A DNA stretch of 64,000 nt from Pseudomonadota bacterium (GTDB lineage: Bacteria > Pseudomonadota > Alphaproteobacteria > Rhizobiales > Devosiaceae). Under the pieces are notes generated by a model. That model saw nothing but the letters and a program-made list of their open reading frames with translations, did no database searches and was not told the origin of the DNA. Shown here piece by piece: positions 48,877 through 58,010 of this stretch. The stretch's first letter is position 1. Each line of letters begins with the position of its first letter. The position numbers were made by a program, and so were the translations under genes. The stretch spans positions 496,001 through 560,000 of the forward strand of contig JAEWGT010000009.1 in assembly GCA_023388175.1 (NCBI GenBank). The letters are read 5' to 3'.

Positions 48877-50310
48877 TCAACCCGCCCGAGCCGACCACTT
48901 CACCTTCGGCGCGAATGCAAAATCCTTGTCGAACGGATAGGTTGGCATGGGTGTATGCCTGCGCTCGGTTCGTTCCACGAACTGATCCACCACGCCGGGC
49001 GACAGCGCCATAATGCCGGGATTGGCCATCGGCCCGAGCTCTGGCGACAGATAGCCCGATTTGACTGCCACGACGCGCGCGTTACGCGGGTCTAGGCCAA
49101 GCCGCGTGAAATCGGCAATATTATGAAACGGGCGGCGGCGTGCGGTCAGCACCAGGTCGATACCGCCAATGCGCACGACGGCTTCGCGCAAGCGGGCTTC
49201 GGCGGTTTCTGCGAGAAACATCACCTCCGCCTCGACATCGACTGGCGTGCTGGACGGATCGAGGCTGGCCCCGATATGGAGCTGCACTCTGGCGCCAATG
49301 CCCGCAGCATAGGCTTTATTGGTCGCCATGCTGTCGGCGATGCCGGCAAAAATGACATTCTGGGCGTCGCGTGCGATCAGCGCCGCCAGAACCTCGGCGC
49401 GATCGCCTACGCCGCCACCAGTGGGATTGTCGCCGGATTCGGCCAGCACCACCGGATGGGTCGGGCTGGCCAGTGCGCGCTCCACGCATGCGTCAATCGA
49501 TCCGGTTTCCATGCCGAATACGAACTGGCTGCGAATGTTCCAATAGTCCTGCGCCAGATGCAACGCCGCCTCTTCCATTGCGGCGCGGTCGGTGCCGGTG
49601 ACGATCGCGCAGGCCGTGGCGCGGGGCTCGTCGGCCCAGACATAGCCGACCTGAAAGGACGCATCCCAGATCCCGCTCGGCTCTTCCACCTGATGAATCT
49701 GTGTATAGAAGCTGCGGGCCGGCTCGTCCTGTGTGGACGTACGTTCGCCCGGCAACAGCACCGGGACCGGCGCCCAGGCAAGTTTGGGTCTGACACCAGT
49801 TTTGAGGGCCCGCACCAGCATGGTGACGGCGCGGCGCATCGTATCGGGCACGTCGATATGCGGCGCCGTGCGGTAGGTCGAGAAGATATCGAGGCTATCG
49901 ATGATTTTCTGGCTGACATTGCCATGCAGGTCATAGCTCGCTGCAATGATGACGTCCGGCCCGACAACCTCGCGCACCGCTGCGATGAAATCGCCTTCGG
50001 CATCGAACATGCCCTCGACGAACATGGCCCCGTGCATGGCCAGATAGACGCCATCGAGCGGCAGGGCGTTCCGGATTCCGTCGAGTATCTGCGCTTTCCA
50101 GCGGTGGTACAGCCCGTTCTCGACCGGTCCGCCGGCAATGGCCCGGGCATGCAGAATGGTGATGAACTCGGCGGGGAAATGCGTCAGGAAATCGAAATAC
50201 TGATCCTTGAGCATGGAAGGCCCAGCCAGCACGCGGAAATCGGCCTCTCGGGCGAGAACGGGATTGTAGGTGCTGCATTCTGTATGCAGTCCGGCGACGG
50301 CAATACGCAT
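48877..50310 (-). CDS. M81 family metallopeptidase (MlrC-like)
   Basis: A 477-residue protein with the MlrC/M81 layout: RIAVAGLHTECSTYNP at the start, VYLAMHGAMFVEGMFDAEGDF, IAASYDLHGNVS, VVLAESGDNPTGGGVGD and SGYLSPELGPMANP. MlrC was found as the last peptidase in microcystin degradation, but most members act on unknown amide or peptide substrates. MFS transporter and NTF2-like genes lie upstream on the same strand and DeoR and hydratase genes downstream. A single uptake-and-degradation unit is likely. Confidence 0.87.
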   Translation of the reverse strand: MRIAVAGLHTECSTYNPVLAREADFRVLAGPSMLKDQYFDFLTHFPAEFITILHARAIAGGPVENGLYHRWKAQILDGIRNALPLDGVYLAMHGAMFVEGMFDAEGDFIAAVREVVGPDVIIAASYDLHGNVSQKIIDSLDIFSTYRTAPHIDVPDTMRRAVTMLVRALKTGVRPKLAWAPVPVLLPGERTSTQDEPARSFYTQIHQVEEPSGIWDASFQVGYVWADEPRATACAIVTGTDRAAMEEAALHLAQDYWNIRSQFVFGMETGSIDACVERALASPTHPVVLAESGDNPTGGGVGDRAEVLAALIARDAQNVIFAGIADSMATNKAYAAGIGARVQLHIGASLDPSSTPVDVEAEVMFLAETAEARLREAVVRIGGIDLVLTARRRPFHNIADFTRLGLDPRNARVVAVKSGYLSPELGPMANPGIMALSPGVVDQFVERTERRHTPMPTYPFDKDFAFAPKVKWSARAG

Positions 50311-50374
50311 CTTGGAAATCTCCGTAGGACAAACCGCTTGAGTGAAACGAATTGAGATGGGGCGGCCAGCGGGA

Positions 50375-51538
50375 CTATGCCTGATTGGCGCGATTGTTCT
50401 GCGAAGCCAGCCGCCCCGTCAGCAACAGGCTGAGCAGCAGGAAAGGCAGGATACAGGCGACGCCGAGGCGAATATCGCTGTGTTCAGCCACGAAGCCGAT
50501 AAGCGGCGGGCCGACCAGGAAACCGGTCAGCGCCACAAAGGACAGCACCGCCACATTGGCTGAAGCGGCGCGGTCGCCGATGCCGGCAGCGGCGGTGACC
50601 GCCAGCGGGAAGCCGACCGAAACGCCGAAGCCGATCGTGCCAAATCCGACAAGGGCGATCGTCACATTGGGAGCAACGTAGAGCAGGACCGCTCCGAGAA
50701 CGGCCAGAACGCCACACAGGCGCGCCGTGCCCACCGCGCCGAGCCGCGACTTGAGGCTGTCGCCACCGAACCGGCCCGCCGCGACCATGAAGGCAAAGAC
50801 CGAATAGCCGAGACCCACGATTCCGCCTTCCGCTGCCAGTGCATCACGCAGGAAGATCGCCGACCAGTCGGCCATGGCGCCCTCGGTCATGGTAATCCCG
50901 AAGACGAACAGGCAGACACCCAGCAGCGCCGGGCCGGGCAACGACCAGGCCGAGCGTTGCGGGGCCTCGCGGTCCGGGGTTTCGCCCATAAGCGGCGGGA
51001 GGGCATAACCGGCAGCGATTCCCATGGGCAGGGAAAGCGCGGCGACCGCCAGAATGGCCCAGTTCGGCGCCAGACCGAGCCCGGCCATGCCCGAGCCGAT
51101 AAGGCTGCCCACCATGATGCCGATGGACCAGAAGCCATGCGACTTGGTCATGATCAGGCTGCCGGTGGATTTCTCGACGGCATCGGCACCGACATTGAGG
51201 CCAAGCTCAAGAAAGGAAATGGCCGAGCCCGAGAGCATCAGGGCAATGAACAGCATGATCGGGTCTGGTGCAAAGGCCGGCAGACTGACCGCCGCGGCAT
51301 AATAGAGGAAGCCGATCATGATGGTGGTCCGTGGCCCGATCCTGCCGACCAGCGGCCCGGCAAAGGGCAGTGTCAGCAATGTGCCAAGAGGCATGCCGAG
51401 CAAGGCCAGCGCCAGTGCGGCCGGTCCAAGTCCCAGCCCGGCCTGAATCTCTGGTATGCGCGGCAACCATGACCCAAAAGCGATGGGCTGAAGGAAAAAC
51501 ACCAGCATGATCAGACGTTGGGGGGTAAGGAGCGGCAT
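50375..51538 (-). CDS. Major facilitator superfamily transporter
   Basis: A 387-residue permease with twelve hydrophobic segments. The loop between helices 2 and 3 is GRIGPRTTIMIGFL. It has features of the YbjJ-like group (FGSWLPRIPEIQAGLGLGPAAL; FLELGLNVGADAVEKSTG; KSHGFWSIGIMVGSLIG). It sits between the NTF2-like gene (98-base gap) and the M81 peptidase (64-base gap), so it probably moves that peptidase's substrate or product. Direction is unknown. Confidence 0.88.
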   Translation of the reverse strand: MPLLTPQRLIMLVFFLQPIAFGSWLPRIPEIQAGLGLGPAALALALLGMPLGTLLTLPFAGPLVGRIGPRTTIMIGFLYYAAAVSLPAFAPDPIMLFIALMLSGSAISFLELGLNVGADAVEKSTGSLIMTKSHGFWSIGIMVGSLIGSGMAGLGLAPNWAILAVAALSLPMGIAAGYALPPLMGETPDREAPQRSAWSLPGPALLGVCLFVFGITMTEGAMADWSAIFLRDALAAEGGIVGLGYSVFAFMVAAGRFGGDSLKSRLGAVGTARLCGVLAVLGAVLLYVAPNVTIALVGFGTIGFGVSVGFPLAVTAAAGIGDRAASANVAVLSFVALTGFLVGPPLIGFVAEHSDIRLGVACILPFLLLSLLLTGRLASQNNRANQA

Positions 51539-51636
51539 GGCAGATACCTGATTGGCGCTGATGGTTGGTCGGGGGGCGGTGCACGCATTGCGCCGCTATT
51601 CACGCGCGGCGCCTGTGGCCTTGATGGCGTTTTGCC

Positions 51637-52131
51637 TTAACGGGGCGCCGTCGAGCCCATTGGATAGGGCAGGTATCCCACAAAACCGGTCAGCTTCCAT
51701 TGGCCACCGACCTTGCGGCAGAAATAGAGCGTCTGCCAGTTCAGCCGATTCACGCCTCCATCTGCCTTTCTGATCTCACCATTGAATTTCTTGTGCGCCA
51801 CGGCGCGTTCGCCGGAAATTTCGATCTCGGTAAGGCTGGTGGCCCGGTGAATGCCAGCTTCCTGATCCTCGGCATAGGCGACGCCTTGACCCTCATGGGC
51901 CTGGCGCAGCCATTCGTCCCGATATTGCGCCAGCGTGGGAAAGCTGATGGTCCAGCCATCGGGATTGTCGGTGCGATTACCGTTGATGCCCATGAAATCG
52001 TCAGCGACGAAATCGCCTTCCACCATCGACCAGTCGGCGTTCACATAAGCCTTGATGTCGCGCGGTACCAGCATGGTCCAGATAGCCGAGCGGTCGGCGT
52101 CATCAGGGAACGGGTTGGTCGAAAGGCTCAT
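51637..52131 (-). CDS. NTF2-like superfamily protein of unknown function
   Basis: A 164-residue cytoplasmic protein that looks like the NTF2/SnoaL/DUF4440 fold: an N-terminal helical stretch (DRSAIWTMLVPRDIKAYVNADWSMVEGDFVADDFMGIN), then beta strands ending LYFCRKVGGQWKLTGFVGYLPYP. Such proteins may be small hydrolases or isomerases, or only bind ligands. I see no diagnostic catalytic residues. It is first in a minus-strand run with the MFS and M81 genes, with its promoter in the gap before 52501. Confidence 0.65.
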   Translation of the reverse strand: MSLSTNPFPDDADRSAIWTMLVPRDIKAYVNADWSMVEGDFVADDFMGINGNRTDNPDGWTISFPTLAQYRDEWLRQAHEGQGVAYAEDQEAGIHRATSLTEIEISGERAVAHKKFNGEIRKADGGVNRLNWQTLYFCRKVGGQWKLTGFVGYLPYPMGSTAPR

Positions 52132-52500
52132 GTCCGTCTCGCTTCTGCTGATGTGACGCCTCTGATGTACGTCCACCAAGTCTGTTTCAAATTTTCAATT
52201 GCGTCATCAGTGCGCGGCCTTCTGAAAGAGGCCACATGGATACCAATTGCGACATGCTGCGCTTTGGACGTCATTTTGTCCACACCCTACTAGCGCATAA
52301 CAACCGGAAATTGGCCTAGAAATACGGCAAAGCGCCGACAGTTTGAGCATATTTCGCGGGTGGCTTAAATTGGTATTGTATTGGCGTCGAATGTGTGTTG
52401 ACATTGCGTCGGAAACACGCCTAGTCTTGAAAATCGTTTACACAAACGTCACCGATCCGCAAGAGATCGGCGGTCTAATAAGGCAGGGAATATCGTCGCT
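52132..52500. promoter_or_regulatory. Divergent promoter region with candidate promoter and operator
   Basis: A 369-base gap between the NTF2-like gene and the amino-sugar operon. TTGACA at 52398-52403 is a consensus -35 element, and TAGTCT at 52422-52427 is a possible -10 element on the plus strand. Just downstream, CGTTT-ACAC-AAACG (52435-52448) is a perfect inverted repeat suited to a repressor. The stretch 52132-52395 is lower in GC content than the genes, and I see no gene in it. Confidence 0.5.
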
Positions 52501-53655
52501 ATGCGGGTAGGCATTATCGGCCTCGGCTATCGTCTGGGTTATCTGGCGCGGGTCTTTTCCGTGGCGCGCGATGACTTCGAGATCGTGGGCTATGTGGATC
52601 CGGCTCCCGCCGGGTTGCCTTACACGCAAGAGCATGGCGTTTCGGTTGGCAAGCAATATGACAGCCTCGAGACGCTGATCGACGAAGGCAAGCTCGACCT
52701 GCTGATGGTCGGCTCTCCTAATCATCTTCATCTCGGCCATATCCGCACCGGGCTTGAGCGCGGCATGAAGATCTTTGCCGAAAAGCCGGTCGTGACCACC
52801 ATCGAGGATACGATGGCGCTGGCCGAGCTGATCGGGCAATACGGCTCCGACAATGTCATGGTGGGGTTGGTGCTGCGCTATGCGCCGCTCTATGTCGATC
52901 TGCGCAAGGCTCAGGCCGAGGGCAAGCTCGGCGATGTCGCCTCTATCGAAGCCTCCGAACATATTCCGCCCTATCACGGCGCCTTCTTCATGCGCGACTG
53001 GCGCCGCTACGCCAAATATTCGGGCAGCTTCATGCTCGAAAAATGCTGTCACGACCTCGATCTTTATAATGGCGTCATGGGCTGCCGTCCGCGCTATGTC
53101 GCCAGCTTCGGCGGTCGGCGCTCCTTCACGCCGGAAAATGCACCGCAGGGCACCGGCGCCAATGATCTCGAGGTCTATCATCGCAAGCCGTCGGGCTGGC
53201 AGGGCAGCGATAAGGTCTTCGACAGCGACGGCGATATCATCGATTTCCAGACCGCCATCGTGCAGTATGAAAATGGCGCAGCGCTGACCTTTCATACCAA
53301 TATCAACGTGCCCGACGACTTCCGCCGCTTTGCGGTGATCGGCGCCAAGGGCATGGCTGAAGGCGATTTCATTCGCAACTATTTCAAGGTCACCGACGCC
53401 CGCACCAAGGACCGGCTGGAGGACAAGACCTACCAGACCTCCGAGCTCAGCCAGCACTATGGTGCGGACGAGCAGATGGCCGAGGATATTCTGAAGCATG
53501 TGCTCGAAGGTGCTCCGCTTCCCGTTTCGGTGACCGATGCACTGGAAGCGGGGCTTCTGGCGCTCTCCATGGATGAGGCCATGCGCAATAAGTCCGTCGT
53601 GGACATGACCCCGATCTGGCAGCGTTTCGACGCGGCTCTCGGGCGTGGCAAGTAA
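52501..53655 (+). CDS. Gfo/Idh/MocA family oxidoreductase (amino-sugar operon)
   Basis: A 384-residue dehydrogenase: VGIIGLGYRLGYLARVFSVAR at the nucleotide site, KIFAEKPVVTTIEDTMALAE with the EKP motif, and SGSFMLEKCCHDLDLYNGVMG in the catalytic region. The repeated histidine-aspartate in CCHDLDLY is the usual catalytic position. It is the first gene of the operon that includes a GH20 hexosaminidase. It may oxidise or isomerise an N-acetylhexosamine or a glycoside by a transient oxidation. It is followed by the ABC permeases after 12 bases. Confidence 0.86.
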   Translation: MRVGIIGLGYRLGYLARVFSVARDDFEIVGYVDPAPAGLPYTQEHGVSVGKQYDSLETLIDEGKLDLLMVGSPNHLHLGHIRTGLERGMKIFAEKPVVTTIEDTMALAELIGQYGSDNVMVGLVLRYAPLYVDLRKAQAEGKLGDVASIEASEHIPPYHGAFFMRDWRRYAKYSGSFMLEKCCHDLDLYNGVMGCRPRYVASFGGRRSFTPENAPQGTGANDLEVYHRKPSGWQGSDKVFDSDGDIIDFQTAIVQYENGAALTFHTNINVPDDFRRFAVIGAKGMAEGDFIRNYFKVTDARTKDRLEDKTYQTSELSQHYGADEQMAEDILKHVLEGAPLPVSVTDALEAGLLALSMDEAMRNKSVVDMTPIWQRFDAALGRGK

Positions 53656-53667
53656 GGGAGACCGGCA

Positions 53668-54555
53668 ATGACCAGCACCAGAAGCGCCACACTATTCGCC
53701 CTCGCATTGCTGGCTCCGGCCCTGATCTATATCCTGACCATCGTGGCCTATCCGCTGGTCGACACGGTCATTCTCTCCTTCACCAATGCCTCGCTGCGCC
53801 CCGATTACGATTTCGTCGGTTGGGCCAATTACGAGCGCATTTTCGGCGCGGGCAATTTCACCGAGGTGATCATCCGCACCTTCATCTGGACCTTTTTCTC
53901 GGTCTCGCTGAAAATGATTATCGGCATGTGCGGCGCTGTTCTCCTCAATGCCGCCATTCCCGGCCAGACCCTGTTCCGAATTCTCACCATGCCGCCCTGG
54001 ATCGTTCCCATGGCCATCGGCATCTTCATGTGGGGCTGGATGTATAATGGCCAGTTCGGGATGATTTCCGGCCTGTTGCAGAATTTCGGCCTGACCAATG
54101 GCCCCATCGCCTTCCTTGCCTATGGCCACACCGCCTTCTGGGCTACCATCGTCACGGATGTGTGGATCGGCGTTCCCATGGTCACCATCTATTTCCTCGC
54201 CGCCATGCAATCCATTCCCAAGGATCTGCACGAAGCCGCATGGACCGATGGAGCAGGGCGCTTCTACCGCTTCCGCCGCATCACGCTGCCGCTCATGGTT
54301 CCGGCCATCATCACCATGAGCCTGCTCTCGCTCATAGCGACCTTCAACTCCTTCGACATCATCTGGATCCTGACCCAGGGCGGCCCGTCCGGCTCGACCA
54401 CCACGATGATCATCGACACTTACAAGACCGCCATGGGCTCACGAAAATACGGCGAGGGCGCCGCACGCGCCGTGGTCATCTCCATCTTCGTGACCATCTT
54501 CTGCCTCGTTTACTTCCGCGCCGTGCGCAAGCTCCAGCAGGGAGAAGCCAAATGA
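53668..54555 (+). CDS. Sugar ABC transporter permease (MalF type)
   Basis: A 295-residue membrane protein with six helices. The EAA-type coupling loop is LHEAAWTDGAGRFYRFRRITLPLMVPA. The N-terminus LFALALLAPALIYILTIVAYPLVDTVILSF is typical. AAGGGAG precedes the ATG. It pairs with the MalG-type permease, whose start overlaps its stop. The context suggests import of N-acetylglucosamine oligosaccharides. Confidence 0.93.
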   Translation: MTSTRSATLFALALLAPALIYILTIVAYPLVDTVILSFTNASLRPDYDFVGWANYERIFGAGNFTEVIIRTFIWTFFSVSLKMIIGMCGAVLLNAAIPGQTLFRILTMPPWIVPMAIGIFMWGWMYNGQFGMISGLLQNFGLTNGPIAFLAYGHTAFWATIVTDVWIGVPMVTIYFLAAMQSIPKDLHEAAWTDGAGRFYRFRRITLPLMVPAIITMSLLSLIATFNSFDIIWILTQGGPSGSTTTMIIDTYKTAMGSRKYGEGAARAVVISIFVTIFCLVYFRAVRKLQQGEAK

Positions 54556-55487
54556 GCGACGTTGCCCGCACCACCGAGATTGCGGCCGCCGACAGCAAGG
54601 CCAGCGTCAAGCCGAAGCGTCGCCTCTGGTCAGCTAGCAAGCCGATGATCGACCGCTACAAGTGGTATGAAGTTCTCGGACTTTACCTCGGCATCGCCGT
54701 CTTCCTGTTCTTCGTGCTGGCCCCGTTCATCGAAGGGTTCCTGGTGTCGCTGAAGCCCTTGGCGCAGCTCTTTTCGCGGCCCTATAGCTTCATCCCCCGC
54801 AATGGCTCCTTCGACGCCTATTTCACCATGTGGCAATCGGTGCCGGCGCTGGGCCTGCATATCTTCAATTCATTCTTCATCTCGACCGTGGTGACGCTGA
54901 TCGTTGTGATCATCGTCGTCCCGGCCGCCTATGCCTTCGCCCGTTTCAACTTCGCCGGGGCCGGGCTCATGTTGGGCGGGTTCCTCGCCGTCAACATGTT
55001 CTCGGGCGCAGTGCTGCTGATTCCGCTGTTCCGGCTGATGCGGACAATGGGCCTTCTCAACACCTATTGGGCGATGATCGTGCCGGGCGCGGCCTTCCTC
55101 ATCCCCTCGTCCATCTGGCTCCTGCGCACCTATATGCTGCGTATTCCCCGCGAGTTGGACGAAGCGGCTTGGGTCGATGGCGCATCCCGCCTTTACACTC
55201 TGCGCCGGGTCATTCTGCCGCTGGCCATGCCGGGCATCGTGGTTGTCGCCATCATGACCTTCATCGGCGCTTATGCCCAGCAATTCATCTTCGCGCTGAC
55301 CTTCAATTCGCGGACCGAGTTCATGCCGCTGCCGATCGGGCTCTTCGCCTTTTTCGGCAAGCAGGAGGTGATCTGGAACGAGTTGATGGCAGCCTCTTTC
55401 GTCGGAATCCTGCCGGTCATGATCGTCATCGTGTTCCTGCAGCGCTATCTCGTCGCCGGTCTCACCGCCGGAGCCGTGAAGCAATAA
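54552..55487 (+). CDS. Sugar ABC transporter permease (MalG type)
   Basis: A 311-residue membrane protein with six helices and the coupling loop ELDEAAWVDGASRLYTLRRVILPLAMPG. The ATG at 54552 overlaps the previous stop (ATGA). An unusually long charged N-terminal stretch of about 45 residues (SDVARTTEIAAADSKASVKP) precedes the first helix. The partner subunits are the preceding permease, the binding protein at 55605 and the ATPase at 56904. Confidence 0.92.
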   Translation: MSDVARTTEIAAADSKASVKPKRRLWSASKPMIDRYKWYEVLGLYLGIAVFLFFVLAPFIEGFLVSLKPLAQLFSRPYSFIPRNGSFDAYFTMWQSVPALGLHIFNSFFISTVVTLIVVIIVVPAAYAFARFNFAGAGLMLGGFLAVNMFSGAVLLIPLFRLMRTMGLLNTYWAMIVPGAAFLIPSSIWLLRTYMLRIPRELDEAAWVDGASRLYTLRRVILPLAMPGIVVVAIMTFIGAYAQQFIFALTFNSRTEFMPLPIGLFAFFGKQEVIWNELMAASFVGILPVMIVIVFLQRYLVAGLTAGAVKQ

Positions 55488-55604
55488 ATGAGTGCCCCTG
55501 GCCAGTATTCAGGGGCGCGTTAGCAAGGGTTTGGAGCCGTTCGGTGCGTGGCATCGGGCGGTGACAGAGAGGGCCCGAGGGGGCCCGCATCAAGGGAGAC
55601 TACA

Positions 55605-56825
55605 ATGCAAAAAACTATCGGTCTGGTCGCCGTATCCATGCTGGCTCTGGCCAGTGCGACCCCCGCTGCCTACGCCCAGGATCAGGAAATCAGCTTCATC
55701 AATTGCGGCGACACCCTGACCCAGGGCTATGCCGAAAGCTTCGCCGAATGGGAAGCGGCCAATCCAGGCTTCAAGGTCGTTCCGGAAATCGTCGGCTGGG
55801 GCCAGTGCCAGGACAAGGTGACCACGCTTGCCGCTGCCGGCACGCCCGTCGCCCTCGCCTATGTCGGCTCGCGCACGCTCAAGCAGTTCGCTCTCAACGA
55901 CCTCATCGTTCCTGTTCCGATGAGCGACGAAGAAAAGGCTGCCTATTACAACTACGTTCCCGAGACGGTCACCTTCGACGGCACCCAGTGGGGCGTTCCG
56001 GTCGCTTTTTCCACCAAGGCGCTGTTCTGGAACAAGGATCTGTTCGAAGAAGCTGGTCTTGATCCCGAAGTGCCGCCCAAGACCTGGGAAGAAAAGATCG
56101 CTTTCGCCAAGCAGATCAGCGAAAACACCGACGCTGACGGTTACGGCCTTGTCGCCAAGACCTTCGACAACACCATGCACCAGTTCCTGCATTGGGTTTA
56201 CACCAATGACGGCTTGGTCATCGATGCCGATGGCAATATCACGCTGAACTCGCCGCAGGTTCTGGCTGCGCTGACCGCCATCAGGGACATTGTTCCCTAT
56301 TCCGAAGAAGGCCCGACGGCTTACGAGCAGAACGAAGTTCGCGCCATCTGGCTCGATGGTGGCGTTGCCATGATCGAAGCCTCTCCGGGTGCCGCTATCC
56401 GCGCCGAGGAAGCCGGCATGAACTGGGGCGTTGCCAACCTGCCGCTCGGCCCCGATGCAAAGGGCCCCGGCACTCTGCTGATCACCGACGCACTGGCCAT
56501 CTTCAAGGGCACCGGCGTTGAAGAACAGGCCATCAGCCTTGCCAAGTTCCTCACCGATGGCCAGCGCCAGTGGGATGCCGAAATGCTGCAGGGCCTGACC
56601 CCGCTGCGTCCGCTGGAGCCCCAGACCGCCGAACTGATCGCCGAGAAGCCCTACTGGAAGCCCTTCCTGGACGGTATCGAATTCGGTGGTCCCGAGCCGC
56701 TGTTCGAAGACTATATCGGCCTGCAGAACGTCATGATCGAAATGGTCCAGTCGGTCGTGACCGGCGCCGCCGAGCCTGAAGCCGCGCTGGAACGCGCCGC
56801 TGCCGAGCTTGAGCAGTACAAATAA
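55605..56825 (+). CDS. Sugar ABC transporter substrate-binding protein (family 1)
   Basis: A 406-residue periplasmic protein. The signal peptide is MQKTIGLVAVSMLALASATP, ending PAAYAQ. The mature part has the family 1 fold with PVAFSTKALFWNKDLFEEAGLDPEVPPKTWEE and WLDGGVAMIEASPGAAI. AAGGGAGAC precedes the ATG. In this operon it probably binds chitooligosaccharides or another N-acetylhexosamine-containing glycan. The ATPase gene follows after a hairpin. Confidence 0.92.
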   Translation: MQKTIGLVAVSMLALASATPAAYAQDQEISFINCGDTLTQGYAESFAEWEAANPGFKVVPEIVGWGQCQDKVTTLAAAGTPVALAYVGSRTLKQFALNDLIVPVPMSDEEKAAYYNYVPETVTFDGTQWGVPVAFSTKALFWNKDLFEEAGLDPEVPPKTWEEKIAFAKQISENTDADGYGLVAKTFDNTMHQFLHWVYTNDGLVIDADGNITLNSPQVLAALTAIRDIVPYSEEGPTAYEQNEVRAIWLDGGVAMIEASPGAAIRAEEAGMNWGVANLPLGPDAKGPGTLLITDALAIFKGTGVEEQAISLAKFLTDGQRQWDAEMLQGLTPLRPLEPQTAELIAEKPYWKPFLDGIEFGGPEPLFEDYIGLQNVMIEMVQSVVTGAAEPEAALERAAAELEQYK

Positions 56826-56841
56826 GCTCCTCCCAGAGCAG

Positions 56842-56866
56842 GCCGTCGCCCTTTTTGGGCGGCGGC
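56842..56866 (+). terminator. Hairpin between binding-protein and ATPase genes
   Basis: GCCGTCGCCC-TTTTT-GGGCGGCGGC, a 10-base-pair stem with one wobble pair and a 5-base loop, 16 bases after the stop. No T-tract follows, so it probably attenuates or stabilises rather than fully terminates. Confidence 0.45.
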
Positions 56867-56903
56867 TCCTCAAGACAATAAGCATCGCCCGGAGACGCGA
56901 ACC

Positions 56904-57980
56904 ATGTCGCAGCTGAGCCTCAAGCGCCTCGAAAAGTCCTTCAACGAGGCCCGTATCATCAAGGGCATCGACCTTGACGTTTCCGAAGGCGAGTTCGTGG
57001 TCTTTGTCGGGCCTTCCGGCTGTGGCAAGTCCACGCTTCTGCGCATGATTGCCGGGCTGGAAGATGTCAGCCAGGGCGAAATCGAGATCGGCGGCAGAAT
57101 TGTCAACGACTTGCCGCCCGTGCAGCGCGGTATCGCCATGGTGTTCCAGTCCTATGCGCTCTATCCGCATATGAGCGTTTACGAGAATATCGCTTTCCCC
57201 CTGCGCGTCGAAAAACTGCCGCAGGCCGAGGTTGACAAGCGGGTTGCTGCTGCCGCCAAGGTACTTCAGCTCGAAAGCCGTTTGCAGCACCGCCCCGGTC
57301 AATTGTCCGGCGGCCAGCGCCAGCGCGTCGCCATCGGCCGCGCCATCGTGCGCCAGCCCAAGATTTTCCTGTTTGACGAGCCGCTCTCCAATCTCGACGC
57401 CGCCCTGCGCTCGGAAATGCGCATCGAGCTGATGGAACTGCACAAGCGACTCGGTTCGACCATGATCTATGTCACCCACGATCAGGTGGAAGCCATGACA
57501 ATGGCCGACAAGATCGTCGTGCTCGATGCCGGGGTCATCGCCCAGGTTGGCTCGCCGCTCGATCTCTATCACAAGCCCGACAATCTCTTCGTTGCCGGCT
57601 TTATCGGCAGTCCCAAGATGAATTTCATCTCCGGCAAGGTGCGATCGGCCGATGGCCAGAGGGCGGTGGTCGATCTTGGCGCACTCGGCACGATTGAACT
57701 GCCACGCGCCAGCACGGCCATAGCTGGGCAGGATGTGACCCTGGGCATCCGCCCCGAGCATCTCGGTCTCGGCGAAGGTGGCTTCACACTCCAGACCACG
57801 CCCAATATCGTGGAGCAGCTGGGCATCCATACCATTACCTATTCCACCCTGCCGGGCGGCGAGAACTTCATTGGCCTGTTTGAAGGCAATCCGGACCTGG
57901 TGGATGGACAGCCAGTGCGAATGAGCTTTGCCCTAGACAAGGTTCACCTGTTCGACGCCAAGGGCCTCGCCGTGTACTAA
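56904..57980 (+). CDS. Sugar ABC transporter ATP-binding protein (MsmK/UgpC type)
   Basis: A 358-residue ATPase. Walker A is VGPSGCGKSTLLR, the Q-loop is MVFQSYALYPHMSVYENIAFP, the signature LSGGQRQRVAIGRAI, Walker B IFLFDEPLSNLDA and the switch YVTHDQVEAMTMADKI. The C-terminal TOBE/regulatory domain follows (LGIRPEHLGLGEGG). It is the energy unit for the two permeases of this operon, placed after the binding protein. Confidence 0.94.
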   Translation: MSQLSLKRLEKSFNEARIIKGIDLDVSEGEFVVFVGPSGCGKSTLLRMIAGLEDVSQGEIEIGGRIVNDLPPVQRGIAMVFQSYALYPHMSVYENIAFPLRVEKLPQAEVDKRVAAAAKVLQLESRLQHRPGQLSGGQRQRVAIGRAIVRQPKIFLFDEPLSNLDAALRSEMRIELMELHKRLGSTMIYVTHDQVEAMTMADKIVVLDAGVIAQVGSPLDLYHKPDNLFVAGFIGSPKMNFISGKVRSADGQRAVVDLGALGTIELPRASTAIAGQDVTLGIRPEHLGLGEGGFTLQTTPNIVEQLGIHTITYSTLPGGENFIGLFEGNPDLVDGQPVRMSFALDKVHLFDAKGLAVY

Positions 57981-58010
57981 GCGCAAGAGGCTGGCGAGGG
58001 GGAACGCGCG

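Noticed and set aside
55590..57830. A 746-residue open frame on the minus strand across the binding-protein and ATPase genes
   Set aside because: It spans two intact ABC transporter genes on the opposite strand and shows no domain, so it is a shadow of codon bias.
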